A DNA stretch of 32,930 bases. Origin: Muribaculaceae bacterium (lineage in GTDB: Bacteria > Bacteroidota > Bacteroidia > Bacteroidales > Muribaculaceae). The stretch covers positions 1 to 32,930 of the forward strand of contig JAEETL010000032.1 of assembly GCA_016290325.1 (NCBI GenBank), read 5' to 3'. A model generated the notes under the pieces. The model searched no databases. It worked only from the letters and a program-made list of their open reading frames with translations, and was not told the DNA's origin. The position numbers and the translations under genes were made by a program. The first letter of the stretch is position 1, and every line of letters starts with the position of its first letter. Shown here piece by piece: positions 15,225 to 23,626 of this stretch.

Positions 15225-17990
15225 TTAGAATTTCAGACCCAAGTTCAAGAACACCTTGAACCCCTGTGCATAATAGTACTTGTTGGGGAACTTGTGAGCC
15301 GTGTTAGTAATGTCCTTGGTGTCGATTCGACCTTGCTGATAGCCACCGGTCTGAATATTCCTGTTGTCAAGGATATTGTTCAGGTTCAAGTTGATGTTGA
15401 ACGATGCCGTGCGGTTAATGTAAATCACATGACCGATGCTGGCATTAATCACCAGAGCCTCGTTGAGTTTCTCCTGCTGGCTGATGTCAGCGATCATCTG
15501 CTTAAGATGCTCCTCGCTATCGGCCATCGTGTACAGGGTAGGCATCTCAACGTGACGAACGGGCGAAATGCTCACATAGGAACGGTTCATCCAAGCGCCA
15601 TTCAATTCAACAAACCACATCTTGGGACCCGACCAGTTGAAGGCTAGCATGTAGCACTCCTGGGGCGAGCCGGCAATATAGAAGTTCTTGAGGTAAACCG
15701 TCTGGGTAACATCTTCCTGCACACCGTTTTCATAGCTGCGAGTACCGATGGGACGGTTCTTATACTGATAGCGTGCGATATTGGCAGCGCCACTCACCGT
15801 CAATGATGGTGACAATTTGTAGCTCATGCCCACCTCGACACCCTTGTACTGCTTGTGAACACCGGTAAGCGCAAAGTTACAGAACGTGCTGTACTGGTCG
15901 TCATAGAATGCCGTGCGCTCGGTATTGTCACGCTGGTCAGTAAAGAAGACGGTGACCACGCTCTTGAAATTGCGGTAGTTCATCGAATAGCTCAGGTCGG
16001 CTGAGAAAATTTTCTCCACCTTGAGGTCAATCACGTCATCCTTGGTGCGTGACGAGATATAAGCGTCATAGGGGCGTGGAGCCTCGGTGCCATAGAATAC
16101 ATGGCCCGTGAAATTGTTGCGGCCATCGAGCTTGTAGGTGACACCAGCCTTGGCGCCATAGGTCAAGAAGCGATGGGTATCGCCCTTGCCGTAGGAATTC
16201 TCGGGGGCGCGGCCATTGCGCATCTTACCATCGCGCTGGAACTGGAAGTAGTCACCCTTGACACTGGCAAACAGTTCCCACTTGGCCAGGTTGAGCACCC
16301 ACTGGTGCCACAGTTGTGCCTTGAAGGTCAAGATATCATAATCATAGCCGAAGCGGTCTCCCTTGCCCACCTTTCCATTGGGATTGTCAAGGTCGTTCTG
16401 GGCCATGTCGGGGTTCTCGGGGAAGTCGCGCTCGCTGAAGTTGTCAATATCCAGCCAATAGTTTCCACCCAGCAGATCCTTGATGGTCTTGTAGTAGGAT
16501 GACAGCGTATAGTTGGCGTTAGCACCCGTTTGCATCGTCAGTTGATTAGAAAGACGCTTGTTGAGCACCGACGACAGCGTGAAACTGGACTGGTTGCTGT
16601 GGCGATTCTCAAGGATGTAGGTCGAACCCTTCTCCTTGCCTGTCTCCTCAGCCTCAAGGTTATTCAGGTAGTTGGTCTGATACAAGTCATCCCAACGGAT
16701 CTGGGTGTATTCGCTCTCACTGCGCCAACGGTCGTAATAGATGTCAAACGCTTCGCTATTCACGTCAAAATAGGACGGCAGGTAGCGATAGTAGTCAGGA
16801 CGGGGGTCAGCAGCCTTGTGCCAGTTGAGCGCGGCCTTGCTGTAGAATGACTTGTGATAGGCGAAACCAGTGTTCAGCGAGGTGTGATCATTGGGTTTCC
16901 ACAACCAGTTCAAGATTACCGTCGGATCAAAGGATTCAACCACCTTAGAGTTGCGTTTCTTGCCCTCTTGCCAACCCCAGTCAGGGCTGTACATGTTGCT
17001 GCCCACCAGGCGGCCGCACTCCTCATAGATTGCCGAGTTGGCAGCACGCTTCGTCGGTGCGCCAAAGGTCGTCAGCGACAACGAGTGCTGCGGGTTGAAC
17101 ACCTTCTGCAATGCGAGGAAGTAGCCCCAACTGTTGTAGAACGAGCCGGGATAAACGCCCTCATCGGCATAACGTGCGACAGCCGAAACTGTCATTGCCC
17201 AACCATGCTTGTTCAAGCCCGTAGCATGTGTCACCATGCCACGCCAGCGGTAGTTACCATTGGTGTAAGCAAGGCTCAAGCGTGTACCGGGAGCATAGTC
17301 AGCCGCAAAAGTCTTGATGTTATTGGCACCGCCAATGCCACCAAAACCATAGGCGTTGTCCTCCAGGCCCAGGCCAATCGTCTTGTTCCTGAAAGCCTGG
17401 TTCATGCCACCCGTCATCGAGTAGTTGAACGAGAAGCGGATAGCATCATTAAACGGCACGGCGTTGATGTAGGTCTCGGTCTTCTGGTTCTCATAACCGC
17501 GGATGCGGAAACGAGCGGTGCTGAAAGTGTAGCTCGATGCCTGATAGAAGGGGTTGTCGGTCGCTCCGCTCAACAGGGCCACCTCCTGGGTGTTGCCTTC
17601 CTCGTCCTCGAGTTGGGACTCGGTAAGCGCCATGTCCGCCATGTTGTTGCGGAACTCCAGCGCCTGAGCGCTCTCAAAGGATACAGGCTCAATTTGAATT
17701 GAGCCCAAGTTCTCCACCACTCCATTGGCAATGGTGACGTCACATGACCAGTCATTGTAGCCATAAGCGAGAATTAGCAGCTTGTCAGGACCGGGGACAG
17801 CATCATCAATGATGAATAAACCCTCCATGTCTGTCGTAGCTGCATTGCCTTGATTGTCAAGAATCACGGTCGCTCCTACAACGGGCAACCCGCTTTTGGC
17901 ATCAAACACTGCGCCTTGCACACCCTGACGTTGCGCCAACATCGGTAGGGTGGCAAAGAGTGCTAATAGCAAAAACAGTTTAAGTCTCAT
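15225..17990 (-). CDS. TonB-dependent outer membrane receptor with carboxypeptidase-regulatory-like N-domain
   Basis: 921 residues. The signal peptide is 1-19 (LPMLA|QRQ). A CarboxypepD_reg-like domain is at 22-105 (GAVFDAKSGLPVVGATVILDN, TTDMEGLFII). The plug is at about 115-230 (FRIRGYENQKTETYINAVPFND, GFGGIGGANNI), and a long 22-strand barrel ends in GLKF with a C-terminal Phe. It imports a ligand through the outer membrane using TonB energy. It heads a run with the DUF5689 lipoprotein and the EEP enzyme, so a phosphate-ester or nucleic-acid-derived ligand is plausible (inference). A strong promoter with a leader of about 100 nt precedes it; no riboswitch was recognised in that leader. Confidence 0.92.
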   Translation of the reverse strand: MRLKLFLLLALFATLPMLAQRQGVQGAVFDAKSGLPVVGATVILDNQGNAATTDMEGLFIIDDAVPGPDKLLILAYGYNDWSCDVTIANGVVENLGSIQIEPVSFESAQALEFRNNMADMALTESQLEDEEGNTQEVALLSGATDNPFYQASSYTFSTARFRIRGYENQKTETYINAVPFNDAIRFSFNYSMTGGMNQAFRNKTIGLGLEDNAYGFGGIGGANNIKTFAADYAPGTRLSLAYTNGNYRWRGMVTHATGLNKHGWAMTVSAVARYADEGVYPGSFYNSWGYFLALQKVFNPQHSLSLTTFGAPTKRAANSAIYEECGRLVGSNMYSPDWGWQEGKKRNSKVVESFDPTVILNWLWKPNDHTSLNTGFAYHKSFYSKAALNWHKAADPRPDYYRYLPSYFDVNSEAFDIYYDRWRSESEYTQIRWDDLYQTNYLNNLEAEETGKEKGSTYILENRHSNQSSFTLSSVLNKRLSNQLTMQTGANANYTLSSYYKTIKDLLGGNYWLDIDNFSERDFPENPDMAQNDLDNPNGKVGKGDRFGYDYDILTFKAQLWHQWVLNLAKWELFASVKGDYFQFQRDGKMRNGRAPENSYGKGDTHRFLTYGAKAGVTYKLDGRNNFTGHVFYGTEAPRPYDAYISSRTKDDVIDLKVEKIFSADLSYSMNYRNFKSVVTVFFTDQRDNTERTAFYDDQYSTFCNFALTGVHKQYKGVEVGMSYKLSPSLTVSGAANIARYQYKNRPIGTRSYENGVQEDVTQTVYLKNFYIAGSPQECYMLAFNWSGPKMWFVELNGAWMNRSYVSISPVRHVEMPTLYTMADSEEHLKQMIADISQQEKLNEALVINASIGHVIYINRTASFNINLNLNNILDNRNIQTGGYQQGRIDTKDITNTAHKFPNKYYYAQGFKVFLNLGLKF

Positions 17991-18095
17991 AAATCATCTA
18001 GTGTATAATTAAAAGTTATTGTTTATCAATAGGTTAATCTGCGTTTATGTTTTCTTTTCCAGCCAACTCGCCTTGGGGCAGTGGAGTAAAGTTTT

Positions 18096-18126
18096 CAAAA
18101 TTACAGATTATTTCTGACTTGCCAAA
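18096..18126 (-). promoter_or_regulatory. Strong promoter of the TonB receptor-DUF5689-EEP operon
   Basis: On the minus strand, TTTG (18123-18126), a 19 bp spacer, then TAATTTTG (18096-18103), a full match to the consensus. The transcript starts near 18089, leaving about 100 nt of leader before the ATG at 17990. Confidence 0.75.
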
Positions 18127-18162
18127 GAAAAATGATACTTTTTAATTTCTTGAATTATGACC

Positions 18163-18189
18163 GCGGGGCAGGCCATTGACCCACCCCGC
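18163..18189 (-). terminator. GC-rich hairpin after the SemiSWEET gene
   Basis: A 6-bp stem (GCGGGG 18163-18168 with CCCCGC 18184-18189), extendable by A-T-rich flanks only weakly. It starts 8 bp past the stop of the gene ending at 18197. The tail on the minus strand is AT-rich but not a clean T-run, so the terminator call is moderate. Confidence 0.45.
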
Positions 18190-18196
18190 TAGCTCA

Positions 18197-18490
18197 TCAT
18201 TTCTTATCCTTTTTCCAGTAGTCATTGTACATCTTGATACCAAACACAATGCCGCTCGACGTCGTAGTGATGACATTGGTGATGAACAGCGGCCAGTTCT
18301 TGAGTAACAGACCTTGGATGGCAAAGAAGATACCGCCCAAACCCATCATCAGGAACGTGGGCACGGCGATGCCCTCGGTGTCATGGGTGCGTATCGTATA
18401 GATCGCCTGGGGCATATAACCCAGAATCATACAAATGGAGGCTGCGTAACCGACAATGTCAGTCAAGTGAGTGGAGATAAAATCAAACAT
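18197..18490 (-). CDS. SemiSWEET family sugar transporter (PQ-loop)
   Basis: 97 residues, the usual size of a bacterial SemiSWEET. There are three membrane segments (about 12-28, 42-62 and 68-87). The first contains the PQ-loop signature ILGYMPQAIYTIRT, and a conserved Asn is in the third (WPLFITNVIT). SemiSWEETs work as dimers that move sugars down their gradient across the inner membrane; the substrate cannot be predicted here. It stands alone between the tricorn-like protease gene and the TonB operon. A 9-bp hairpin lies 38-64 bp upstream of its start. A possible -7 box TACTTTTG lies farther up (18681-18688), without a clear -33. Confidence 0.88.
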   Translation of the reverse strand: MFDFISTHLTDIVGYAASICMILGYMPQAIYTIRTHDTEGIAVPTFLMMGLGGIFFAIQGLLLKNWPLFITNVITTTSSGIVFGIKMYNDYWKKDKK

Positions 18491-18527
18491 AACTTATGAG
18501 ATATATTAACTTGTTATTATAAAACAT

Positions 18528-18554
18528 TGTGGGGCCCAAATTGAGCCCCACAAT
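18528..18554 (-). terminator. Strong hairpin between the tricorn-like protease and SemiSWEET genes
   Basis: A perfect 9-bp stem (TTGTGGGGC 18528-18536 with GCCCCACAA 18546-18554) and a 9-nt loop. On the minus strand TGTTTTATAATAAC follows. It lies 194 bp past the protease stop and 38 bp before the SemiSWEET ATG. It could be the protease terminator or, if SemiSWEET is transcribed from farther up, a leader structure. Confidence 0.5.
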
Positions 18555-18747
18555 TCACTTATTCACTTGATTATTATTGTTTTCATCAACCGAAAAAACA
18601 TCAAAAGACGGTGCGCTTAACGCATGATTATTTTGAATAATATTTGTTATAAAAAGCGACATCTTCCAAATTTTTAGCCGCAAAAGTACTACAAAACGAT
18701 GACACGGCTTTTTCGGTTTTAATATTTTTAATCACAATTAACATTTG

Positions 18748-21700
18748 TTATTTCAGTCCGCACTCGCGCATCAATTCCTCGACAGCGGCCTTGAGCTGCA
18801 GGTCCTCGCCGTTGACCACGGTTTCAGGATTGTTGGCAATCTTGATGTCGGGCTCGAGCTGAGTGTTCTCGAGGTAGTTGCCCTCGGGCAGCAGGTAACC
18901 GATGATGGGGATACCGAAGATGAGCGACGAGTCTTGCAACCTCTCCCACGACACACTGGACATCGTGCCGGGAACAGGCATACCTACCAGCTTGCCCAAC
19001 TTGTCATGGCTATATACCCAAGGCGTGCCGTGAGCGTTGCTGTAGTTGGCCTCGCACTGCAACATGATGCTGGGCTTGTTCCAGCGGCGGCTAGGCATAT
19101 CGCAAGCCTCACGGCCACGAACAACCTGAGTGAAGTATTTCTTGCCGCTGAAGAGCACCTCGATATCCTCGTGCAGGCGGCCACCGCCATTGAAGCGGGT
19201 GTCGATCACGATACCGTCGCGCTTGTTGTATTTACCCAGCACATCACTATAGATATCGCGGTAACTGGCGTCATTCATCGACTCCAGGTGCACATAGCCC
19301 AGATGGCCATTGGACAAACTATCGACGATGTGGGCATTGCGCTTTACCCAACGCTTGTACATCAGGTCGCTCAGCGCACCCTTGCTGATGGGCTTCACAA
19401 CCTCTTCCCAGCGCTTGCCGGTATTGGGGTCAAACAGCGAGAGCAACACCTTCTTGCCAGCCTGCCCATTGAGCAGCTCGGTATAGTCGTTCTCCAGGTT
19501 AATGTAGGTGCCGTTGATCTGCTCCAGAACAACACCGGGCTTGATTTTGCTCTTGGCCTTAGCCACGGGGCCGCCTACGATCACCTCGTCAACCTTGAGA
19601 CCATTGCCGGTGTAGTTCCAGTCATAGATGAGGCCCAGGTCGGATGTGGCCTCTCCACTGGTGGGATAGTAGCGACCGCCAGTGTGTGAAGCGTTCAACT
19701 CGCCCAGCAGCTCGCTCAGCAGGTCAGCATAGTCATAATTATTGTTGATGTGGGGCAAGAACTTGCGGTAGGTCTCCACATTGGCCTTCCAGTCACAGCC
19801 GTGATAGGTCAGGTTATAGAAACGCTTCTCGATTTGCTTGTCCACGTGGTTGAACATGTACTCACGCTCGGCAAACAGGTCCATCTTCATGTCGGCCTTG
19901 TAGTCGATGCCCGTGAGCTTGTCACCGGCCACGGTGAGTTTCTGCATCTTGCTGCCGCCCAGCACATACAGCGTCTTGCCGTCCTTGCTGGCCTGGATGT
20001 CGGCACCACCGCCACCCATCTTGTTGAGCAGCTTGGTCTCGTGCTTGCGCAGGTCCATCTTCCACAGGTCATAGCCTTTCTCAAATGCCGACAGGTAGTA
20101 GAGCGACTCGCCGTCGGGAGTAATCATGCAACCCGAGATGTTGCTCGAGTTGGGCGTGACGCGCACGATGCGGTCCTCGATTTCCTCTAGCTCTACCTTC
20201 ACGCCCTTATCATCGGCCTTGGAGGCAGCGGCAGTGTTTTTACCTTTTTTCTTGCTCTTGCTGTTCTTAGCTTCCTCGGCTTTCTTCTCTTCGGCCTTCT
20301 TGGCTTCCTTCTCGGCCTCGGTCAGCAGTTCATAATCCTCCTTGTTGAGATTGTAGCGGTCGAGCGCATCCTGGTTGACAAAGGCCAGGAAAACGTCGTC
20401 TTGCGAGCCCCATGAGGCATGGCTGCGCATGCCGAGACGGTTGCTACGGAACATGATGGCGTTGCCCTCCATTACCCAACGGGGATCCTCGCTGATATAG
20501 GCGCTGTTGGTGATGTTGGTGATTGTGCCACCGGTGGCCGGCACAATGCCGATATCGGTGTAGGGGTCACGCTGGTTGCCGATGAACTCGAGGGCAAACC
20601 ACTTGCCATCGGGTGACCAGCTGTAATTGAACTCGCCGTTGGTCTCATACCAGGTCGAGCCGTCGGTCACCTGGGTCACCTGCTTGGTCTTGAGGTCGAG
20701 CACCTTGAGGCAGAAACGGTCCTCGATAAAGGCCAGTTTCTTGCCGTCGGGCGACAGGCAGGGACGGGTGCGCTCCACGGTCTTGGAGGGCAACAGGATT
20801 TCCTCCTTGATAATGGTAGCGTTAGCAAAGTTGGGATCATCCTTGCGATCCATGGTGGCGAGGACAAGCTCCCAGTTGCCGTTGCGCTCGGTGGCATAGG
20901 CCAGCGTTCGGTTGTCGGCGCCCCACGATACCCAATTCTCGGCAGCGGGGGTACTGGTGACACGCTTGGTGGTACTGTATTCCACCGAAGTCACGAAAAC
21001 CTCGCCACGCACCACAAAGGCTACCATCTTGCCGTCGGGCGACACAGCAGCATCGGTGGCACCACGAGTGAACGATAAGTTCTGGATTTGGTCGCTATCG
21101 TCATGCCACAGGCTGATGTTTACCTTGCTGGGCTGGCTACCCTGACGCATGGTGTAAAGTTCGCCGTCCTGGGTGAAGCACAGGGTGCCGTTGTTAGCGA
21201 TAGAGAGGAAGCGCACGGGGTTAACCGTGAAGTTGGTCTCGGCCTTGAGCTGGCCGGGATTGTCGATGGGCATCGAATAGACATTCATCGAGCCGCCGTT
21301 GCGCTCGCTCAGGAAATAGACCGTCTTGCCGTCGGGGCTGAGCACCGGGTTACGGTCCTCACCACCGATGTCGGTCAGGTTAGTGTGCCTGCCGGTTTTG
21401 GCGTCATAGCGCCAGATGTCGCGCGTGATTGACGAGGTGTGGTGCTTGCGCCACTCGTCCTCGCCGCCCTTGCGGTCCTGATAGACGAAATAGCTGCCAT
21501 CAGCGTTCCAGCAGATATACTCGGCAGGGGTGCCAAGTTCACGGGTGGAACGGCCACCCTCAACGGGCACTTTATAGACCTCGGTCAAGCGACCGCTGGG
21601 GAACAGCATGCTGCTCGCGGGATCCTGAATCGAGGCGCTGTAATAGATGTACTTGCCATCGGGGCTGAAGGTCCACGGCGTCTCACCGGCGCTGTTGCGC

Positions 21701-22005
21701 GTGAGCTGCTTGGGTTGTCCGCCGGTGGAGGGCATCACATAGATGTCATTGTTACCCTTACGGTCGCTGGCAAAGGCCAACATCGTGCCGTCGGGCGACC
21801 ACACGGGCATGGTTTCATAACTCGACTGTGAGGTCAACTGCACAGCCTGTCCGCCAGCCGAGGGCACCACATAAATGTCGCCCTTGTAGCAGAACGCGAT
21901 TTTGTTGCCGTCAGGCGAAATGCGCGCATAGCGCATCCACAATGGCGTGTCGGCCATCGCTGTCATCGCCGTCACCACGGCGAGGGAAAGCAAAATTTTC
22001 TTCAT
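18748..22005 (-). CDS. Tricorn-protease-like S41 peptidase with beta-propeller N-terminus
   Basis: The ATG at 22003-22005 (MKKILLSLAVV) is chosen: it begins a proper signal peptide (about 1-18) and follows a -7 box that lies inside a longer upstream frame. The 1085-residue product has many SPDGxxxAF/TolB-type propeller blades (about 20-690), then a tricorn core region with His in LNASHTGG, a PDZ-like segment (LKVDEVIVGGPVAKAKSKIKPGVVLEQINGT) and the S41 catalytic core. The putative nucleophile is Ser989 in EANYSNAHG, with GTMSSVSW after it. It probably degrades peptides in the periplasm. A Lys/Glu/Ala-rich stretch (about 565-607) is an unusual charged insert. Confidence 0.92.
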   Translation of the reverse strand: MKKILLSLAVVTAMTAMADTPLWMRYARISPDGNKIAFCYKGDIYVVPSAGGQAVQLTSQSSYETMPVWSPDGTMLAFASDRKGNNDIYVMPSTGGQPKQLTRNSAGETPWTFSPDGKYIYYSASIQDPASSMLFPSGRLTEVYKVPVEGGRSTRELGTPAEYICWNADGSYFVYQDRKGGEDEWRKHHTSSITRDIWRYDAKTGRHTNLTDIGGEDRNPVLSPDGKTVYFLSERNGGSMNVYSMPIDNPGQLKAETNFTVNPVRFLSIANNGTLCFTQDGELYTMRQGSQPSKVNISLWHDDSDQIQNLSFTRGATDAAVSPDGKMVAFVVRGEVFVTSVEYSTTKRVTSTPAAENWVSWGADNRTLAYATERNGNWELVLATMDRKDDPNFANATIIKEEILLPSKTVERTRPCLSPDGKKLAFIEDRFCLKVLDLKTKQVTQVTDGSTWYETNGEFNYSWSPDGKWFALEFIGNQRDPYTDIGIVPATGGTITNITNSAYISEDPRWVMEGNAIMFRSNRLGMRSHASWGSQDDVFLAFVNQDALDRYNLNKEDYELLTEAEKEAKKAEEKKAEEAKNSKSKKKGKNTAAASKADDKGVKVELEEIEDRIVRVTPNSSNISGCMITPDGESLYYLSAFEKGYDLWKMDLRKHETKLLNKMGGGGADIQASKDGKTLYVLGGSKMQKLTVAGDKLTGIDYKADMKMDLFAEREYMFNHVDKQIEKRFYNLTYHGCDWKANVETYRKFLPHINNNYDYADLLSELLGELNASHTGGRYYPTSGEATSDLGLIYDWNYTGNGLKVDEVIVGGPVAKAKSKIKPGVVLEQINGTYINLENDYTELLNGQAGKKVLLSLFDPNTGKRWEEVVKPISKGALSDLMYKRWVKRNAHIVDSLSNGHLGYVHLESMNDASYRDIYSDVLGKYNKRDGIVIDTRFNGGGRLHEDIEVLFSGKKYFTQVVRGREACDMPSRRWNKPSIMLQCEANYSNAHGTPWVYSHDKLGKLVGMPVPGTMSSVSWERLQDSSLIFGIPIIGYLLPEGNYLENTQLEPDIKIANNPETVVNGEDLQLKAAVEELMRECGLK

Positions 22006-22042
22006 AAATAAGATCCTATAAATATGATTGGGTTTTATCCTG

Positions 22043-22050
22043 CAAATATA
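22043..22050 (-). promoter_or_regulatory. -7 box of the tricorn-like protease gene
   Basis: TATATTTG on the minus strand. No TTG was found at the expected -33 distance, so the promoter may need an activator or be weak. Transcription would start near 22036, after the longer alternative ORF start. Confidence 0.5.
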
Positions 22051-22101
22051 CAAAAAAGAACGGAAATTGGTCTTTTCATACTACAATTATTGGATAATAG
22101 G

Positions 22102-22148
22102 CAAAAAAGCATCGGCTCATGCCATGAACATCATGACACCAGCCGATG
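22102..22148 (-). terminator. Terminator of the DUF2059-like gene
   Basis: Stem CATCGGCT (22110-22117) with AGCCGATG (22141-22148) and an inner CATGA/TCATG pairing. On the minus strand it is followed by GCTTTTTTGC. It lies 34 bp past the stop at 22183. Confidence 0.7.
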
Positions 22149-22182
22149 GTAGTAAGGTTGAGCAGCCTTAAACTGAATGATT

Positions 22183-23031
22183 CTAAGGCTTAAAATTCAT
22201 GGACTGCATTAAAACCTTGAGGGCTAGAAACTTCTCGCTCGGCTGAGCACCTTGAGATTCCATCCAGTCGAGATATTTTATGATAATTTCAGCAGTTGGG
22301 CCAACTACGCTGAAAACATTCATGTCCGATGTGTCTGTGACCTTGCGGTAAGACTCGTTAGTGTATAATTTCATGCCAAGGTCAAAATCCTCAAATGTCA
22401 AGGTGCCATAAGCCGCATTCAGGGCTATCGTGCCAAAATTGTCTGCGAGCCAAGTCTTGTATTTACTGATTTTTGCAAACTCCTCAGTATTCTCGTCAAG
22501 AGATAATTTGTCATAGAGGCCTATTGATTTTTCCTCCTTACCACTTTCTTTCCACATCTTTTGGAATTTGGCGGCATAACCGGCATCGATGTCTGGATTC
22601 ACTTGAATGTTCTTAGGCTCTTCACCATCATTGATTTGTGATATGCATTCATCCGAGATCTGGCTCAACTTTTCAAGCCACTCGTTCTGATGAGCTATAA
22701 ATGTTTGGAATTTGGGGGTTGCCAACATTTCATTGAGAGCTCTCAAATCGGCTTCTGCAACATTGCGCTCCTTCATCATGGGTTCAAACAGGTCTGTCAA
22801 CTGGTCATTAATCACCTCCTTGAAATAACGCTCGGCCAACATGTCATAGTCCACATTGCTACTCGGCACGAAAAAGGTTTCGTTCATCTCGTATAAGGCT
22901 GACTTTATCTCGTCTGCCGGACCTAATACCGACAGATATTCCTTCACGGCCTGGCGGTAACTGTCCTGGGCATAGCAGCTAGCGGCAACCAGCATCACCA
23001 GCACTGCAATGAGTAATCTTGATTTCTTCAT
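22183..23031 (-). CDS. Secreted protein, DUF2059-like N-terminal half
   Basis: 282 residues with a signal peptide (about 1-21, SCYA|QDS). Residues 25-120 are helical and resemble DUF2059: YRQAVKEYLSVLG near the start, then YFKEVINDQLTDLFEPMMKERNVAEADLRALNEMLATPKFQTF, with the family's late helix before a phenylalanine. The C-terminal half (AKFQKMWKESGK to the end) has no match I recognise. It is not enzymatic by any visible motif. It is a single gene with a strong promoter and terminator. The family call is weak. Confidence 0.6.
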   Translation of the reverse strand: MKKSRLLIAVLVMLVAASCYAQDSYRQAVKEYLSVLGPADEIKSALYEMNETFFVPSSNVDYDMLAERYFKEVINDQLTDLFEPMMKERNVAEADLRALNEMLATPKFQTFIAHQNEWLEKLSQISDECISQINDGEEPKNIQVNPDIDAGYAAKFQKMWKESGKEEKSIGLYDKLSLDENTEEFAKISKYKTWLADNFGTIALNAAYGTLTFEDFDLGMKLYTNESYRKVTDTSDMNVFSVVGPTAEIIIKYLDWMESQGAQPSEKFLALKVLMQSMNFKP

Positions 23032-23069
23032 AATTATTATGATTTAAAAACGAATATTCTTTGATGGTA

Positions 23070-23100
23070 CAAATATAGCCACTTTCCTTTTATAATTCAA
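23070..23100 (-). promoter_or_regulatory. Promoter of the DUF2059-like gene
   Basis: On the minus strand, TTG (23098-23100), a 20 bp spacer, then TATATTTG (23070-23077). Confidence 0.65.
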
Positions 23101-23172
23101 CATTTCATGACATCATCTTCACAACATCATCAAAAATTCGCGTTATAGCACATGTATCACAAAAAAAGTTTC

Positions 23173-23180
23173 TAACTTTG
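23173..23180 (+). promoter_or_regulatory. -7 box of the DUF1573 genes
   Basis: TAACTTTG lies 32 bp upstream of the first DUF1573 start. No good TTG is seen at -33. It diverges from the DUF2059-like promoter. Confidence 0.5.
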
Positions 23181-23206
23181 CAGGTTAGACTTACTTCAAT
23201 AAAACT

Positions 23207-23605
23207 ATGACAATGACTAAAAGGTTTTTTATAGCGTTTTTCGCGATGTGCATGGTGGCTACCACCCTCTGGGCCGATGACAAGCAGGCCGAGGCGACCT
23301 TCCCGGTCAAGAGCCACGATTTTGGCACCATCAAGGAGGCCAACGGTCCCGTGTCTTGTACCTTTGAATTCACTAACACGGGCGACAAGCCATTGCTCAT
23401 CATCGACGCGACAGCATCATGTGGCTGCACTCGCCCCGAATACCCCTCCAAGCCCATCAAGCCCGGCAAGAAGGGGAAAATCAAGGTTACTTACAGCCCC
23501 ATCGGACGACCTGGCGCTTTCAAGAAAACCGTGAAAATCAAGACCAACGGCAAGGAGCGCATGACAGTCCTGCGCATCGAGGGAACCGTTATACCCAAGA
23601 ACTAA
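23207..23605 (+). CDS. DUF1573 secreted protein (single domain)
   Basis: 132 residues with a signal peptide (about 1-23, LWA|DDK). An in-frame ATG two codons later (23213) is an equally possible start. The rest is one immunoglobulin-like DUF1573 domain: HDFGTIKEANGPVSCTFEFTNTGDKPLLII, the conserved SCGCTRPEYP motif, and the VTYSPIGRPGAFKKTVKI strand pair. The domain is related to ASH/MSP-type folds, usually found in surface or periplasmic structural proteins. It is followed 21 bp later by a second, larger DUF1573 gene. Confidence 0.85.
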   Translation: MTMTKRFFIAFFAMCMVATTLWADDKQAEATFPVKSHDFGTIKEANGPVSCTFEFTNTGDKPLLIIDATASCGCTRPEYPSKPIKPGKKGKIKVTYSPIGRPGAFKKTVKIKTNGKERMTVLRIEGTVIPKN

Positions 23606-23626
23606 TCATCATTTATAAGATAAAGC

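Noticed and set aside
16854..17702. 282-codon plus-strand ORF opposite the TonB receptor
   Set aside because: Antisense shadow of the receptor gene with no recognisable domain or promoter.
17991..18095. Riboswitch in the ~100-nt leader of the TonB receptor operon
   Set aside because: No cobalamin- or other riboswitch signature (such as the B12 box) was found. The leader is mostly AT-rich without a strong nested structure.
18745..19689. 314-codon plus-strand ORF opposite the tricorn-like protease
   Set aside because: It lies wholly antisense to a well-supported gene, has no family signature, and results from the GC-biased codon usage of the real gene.
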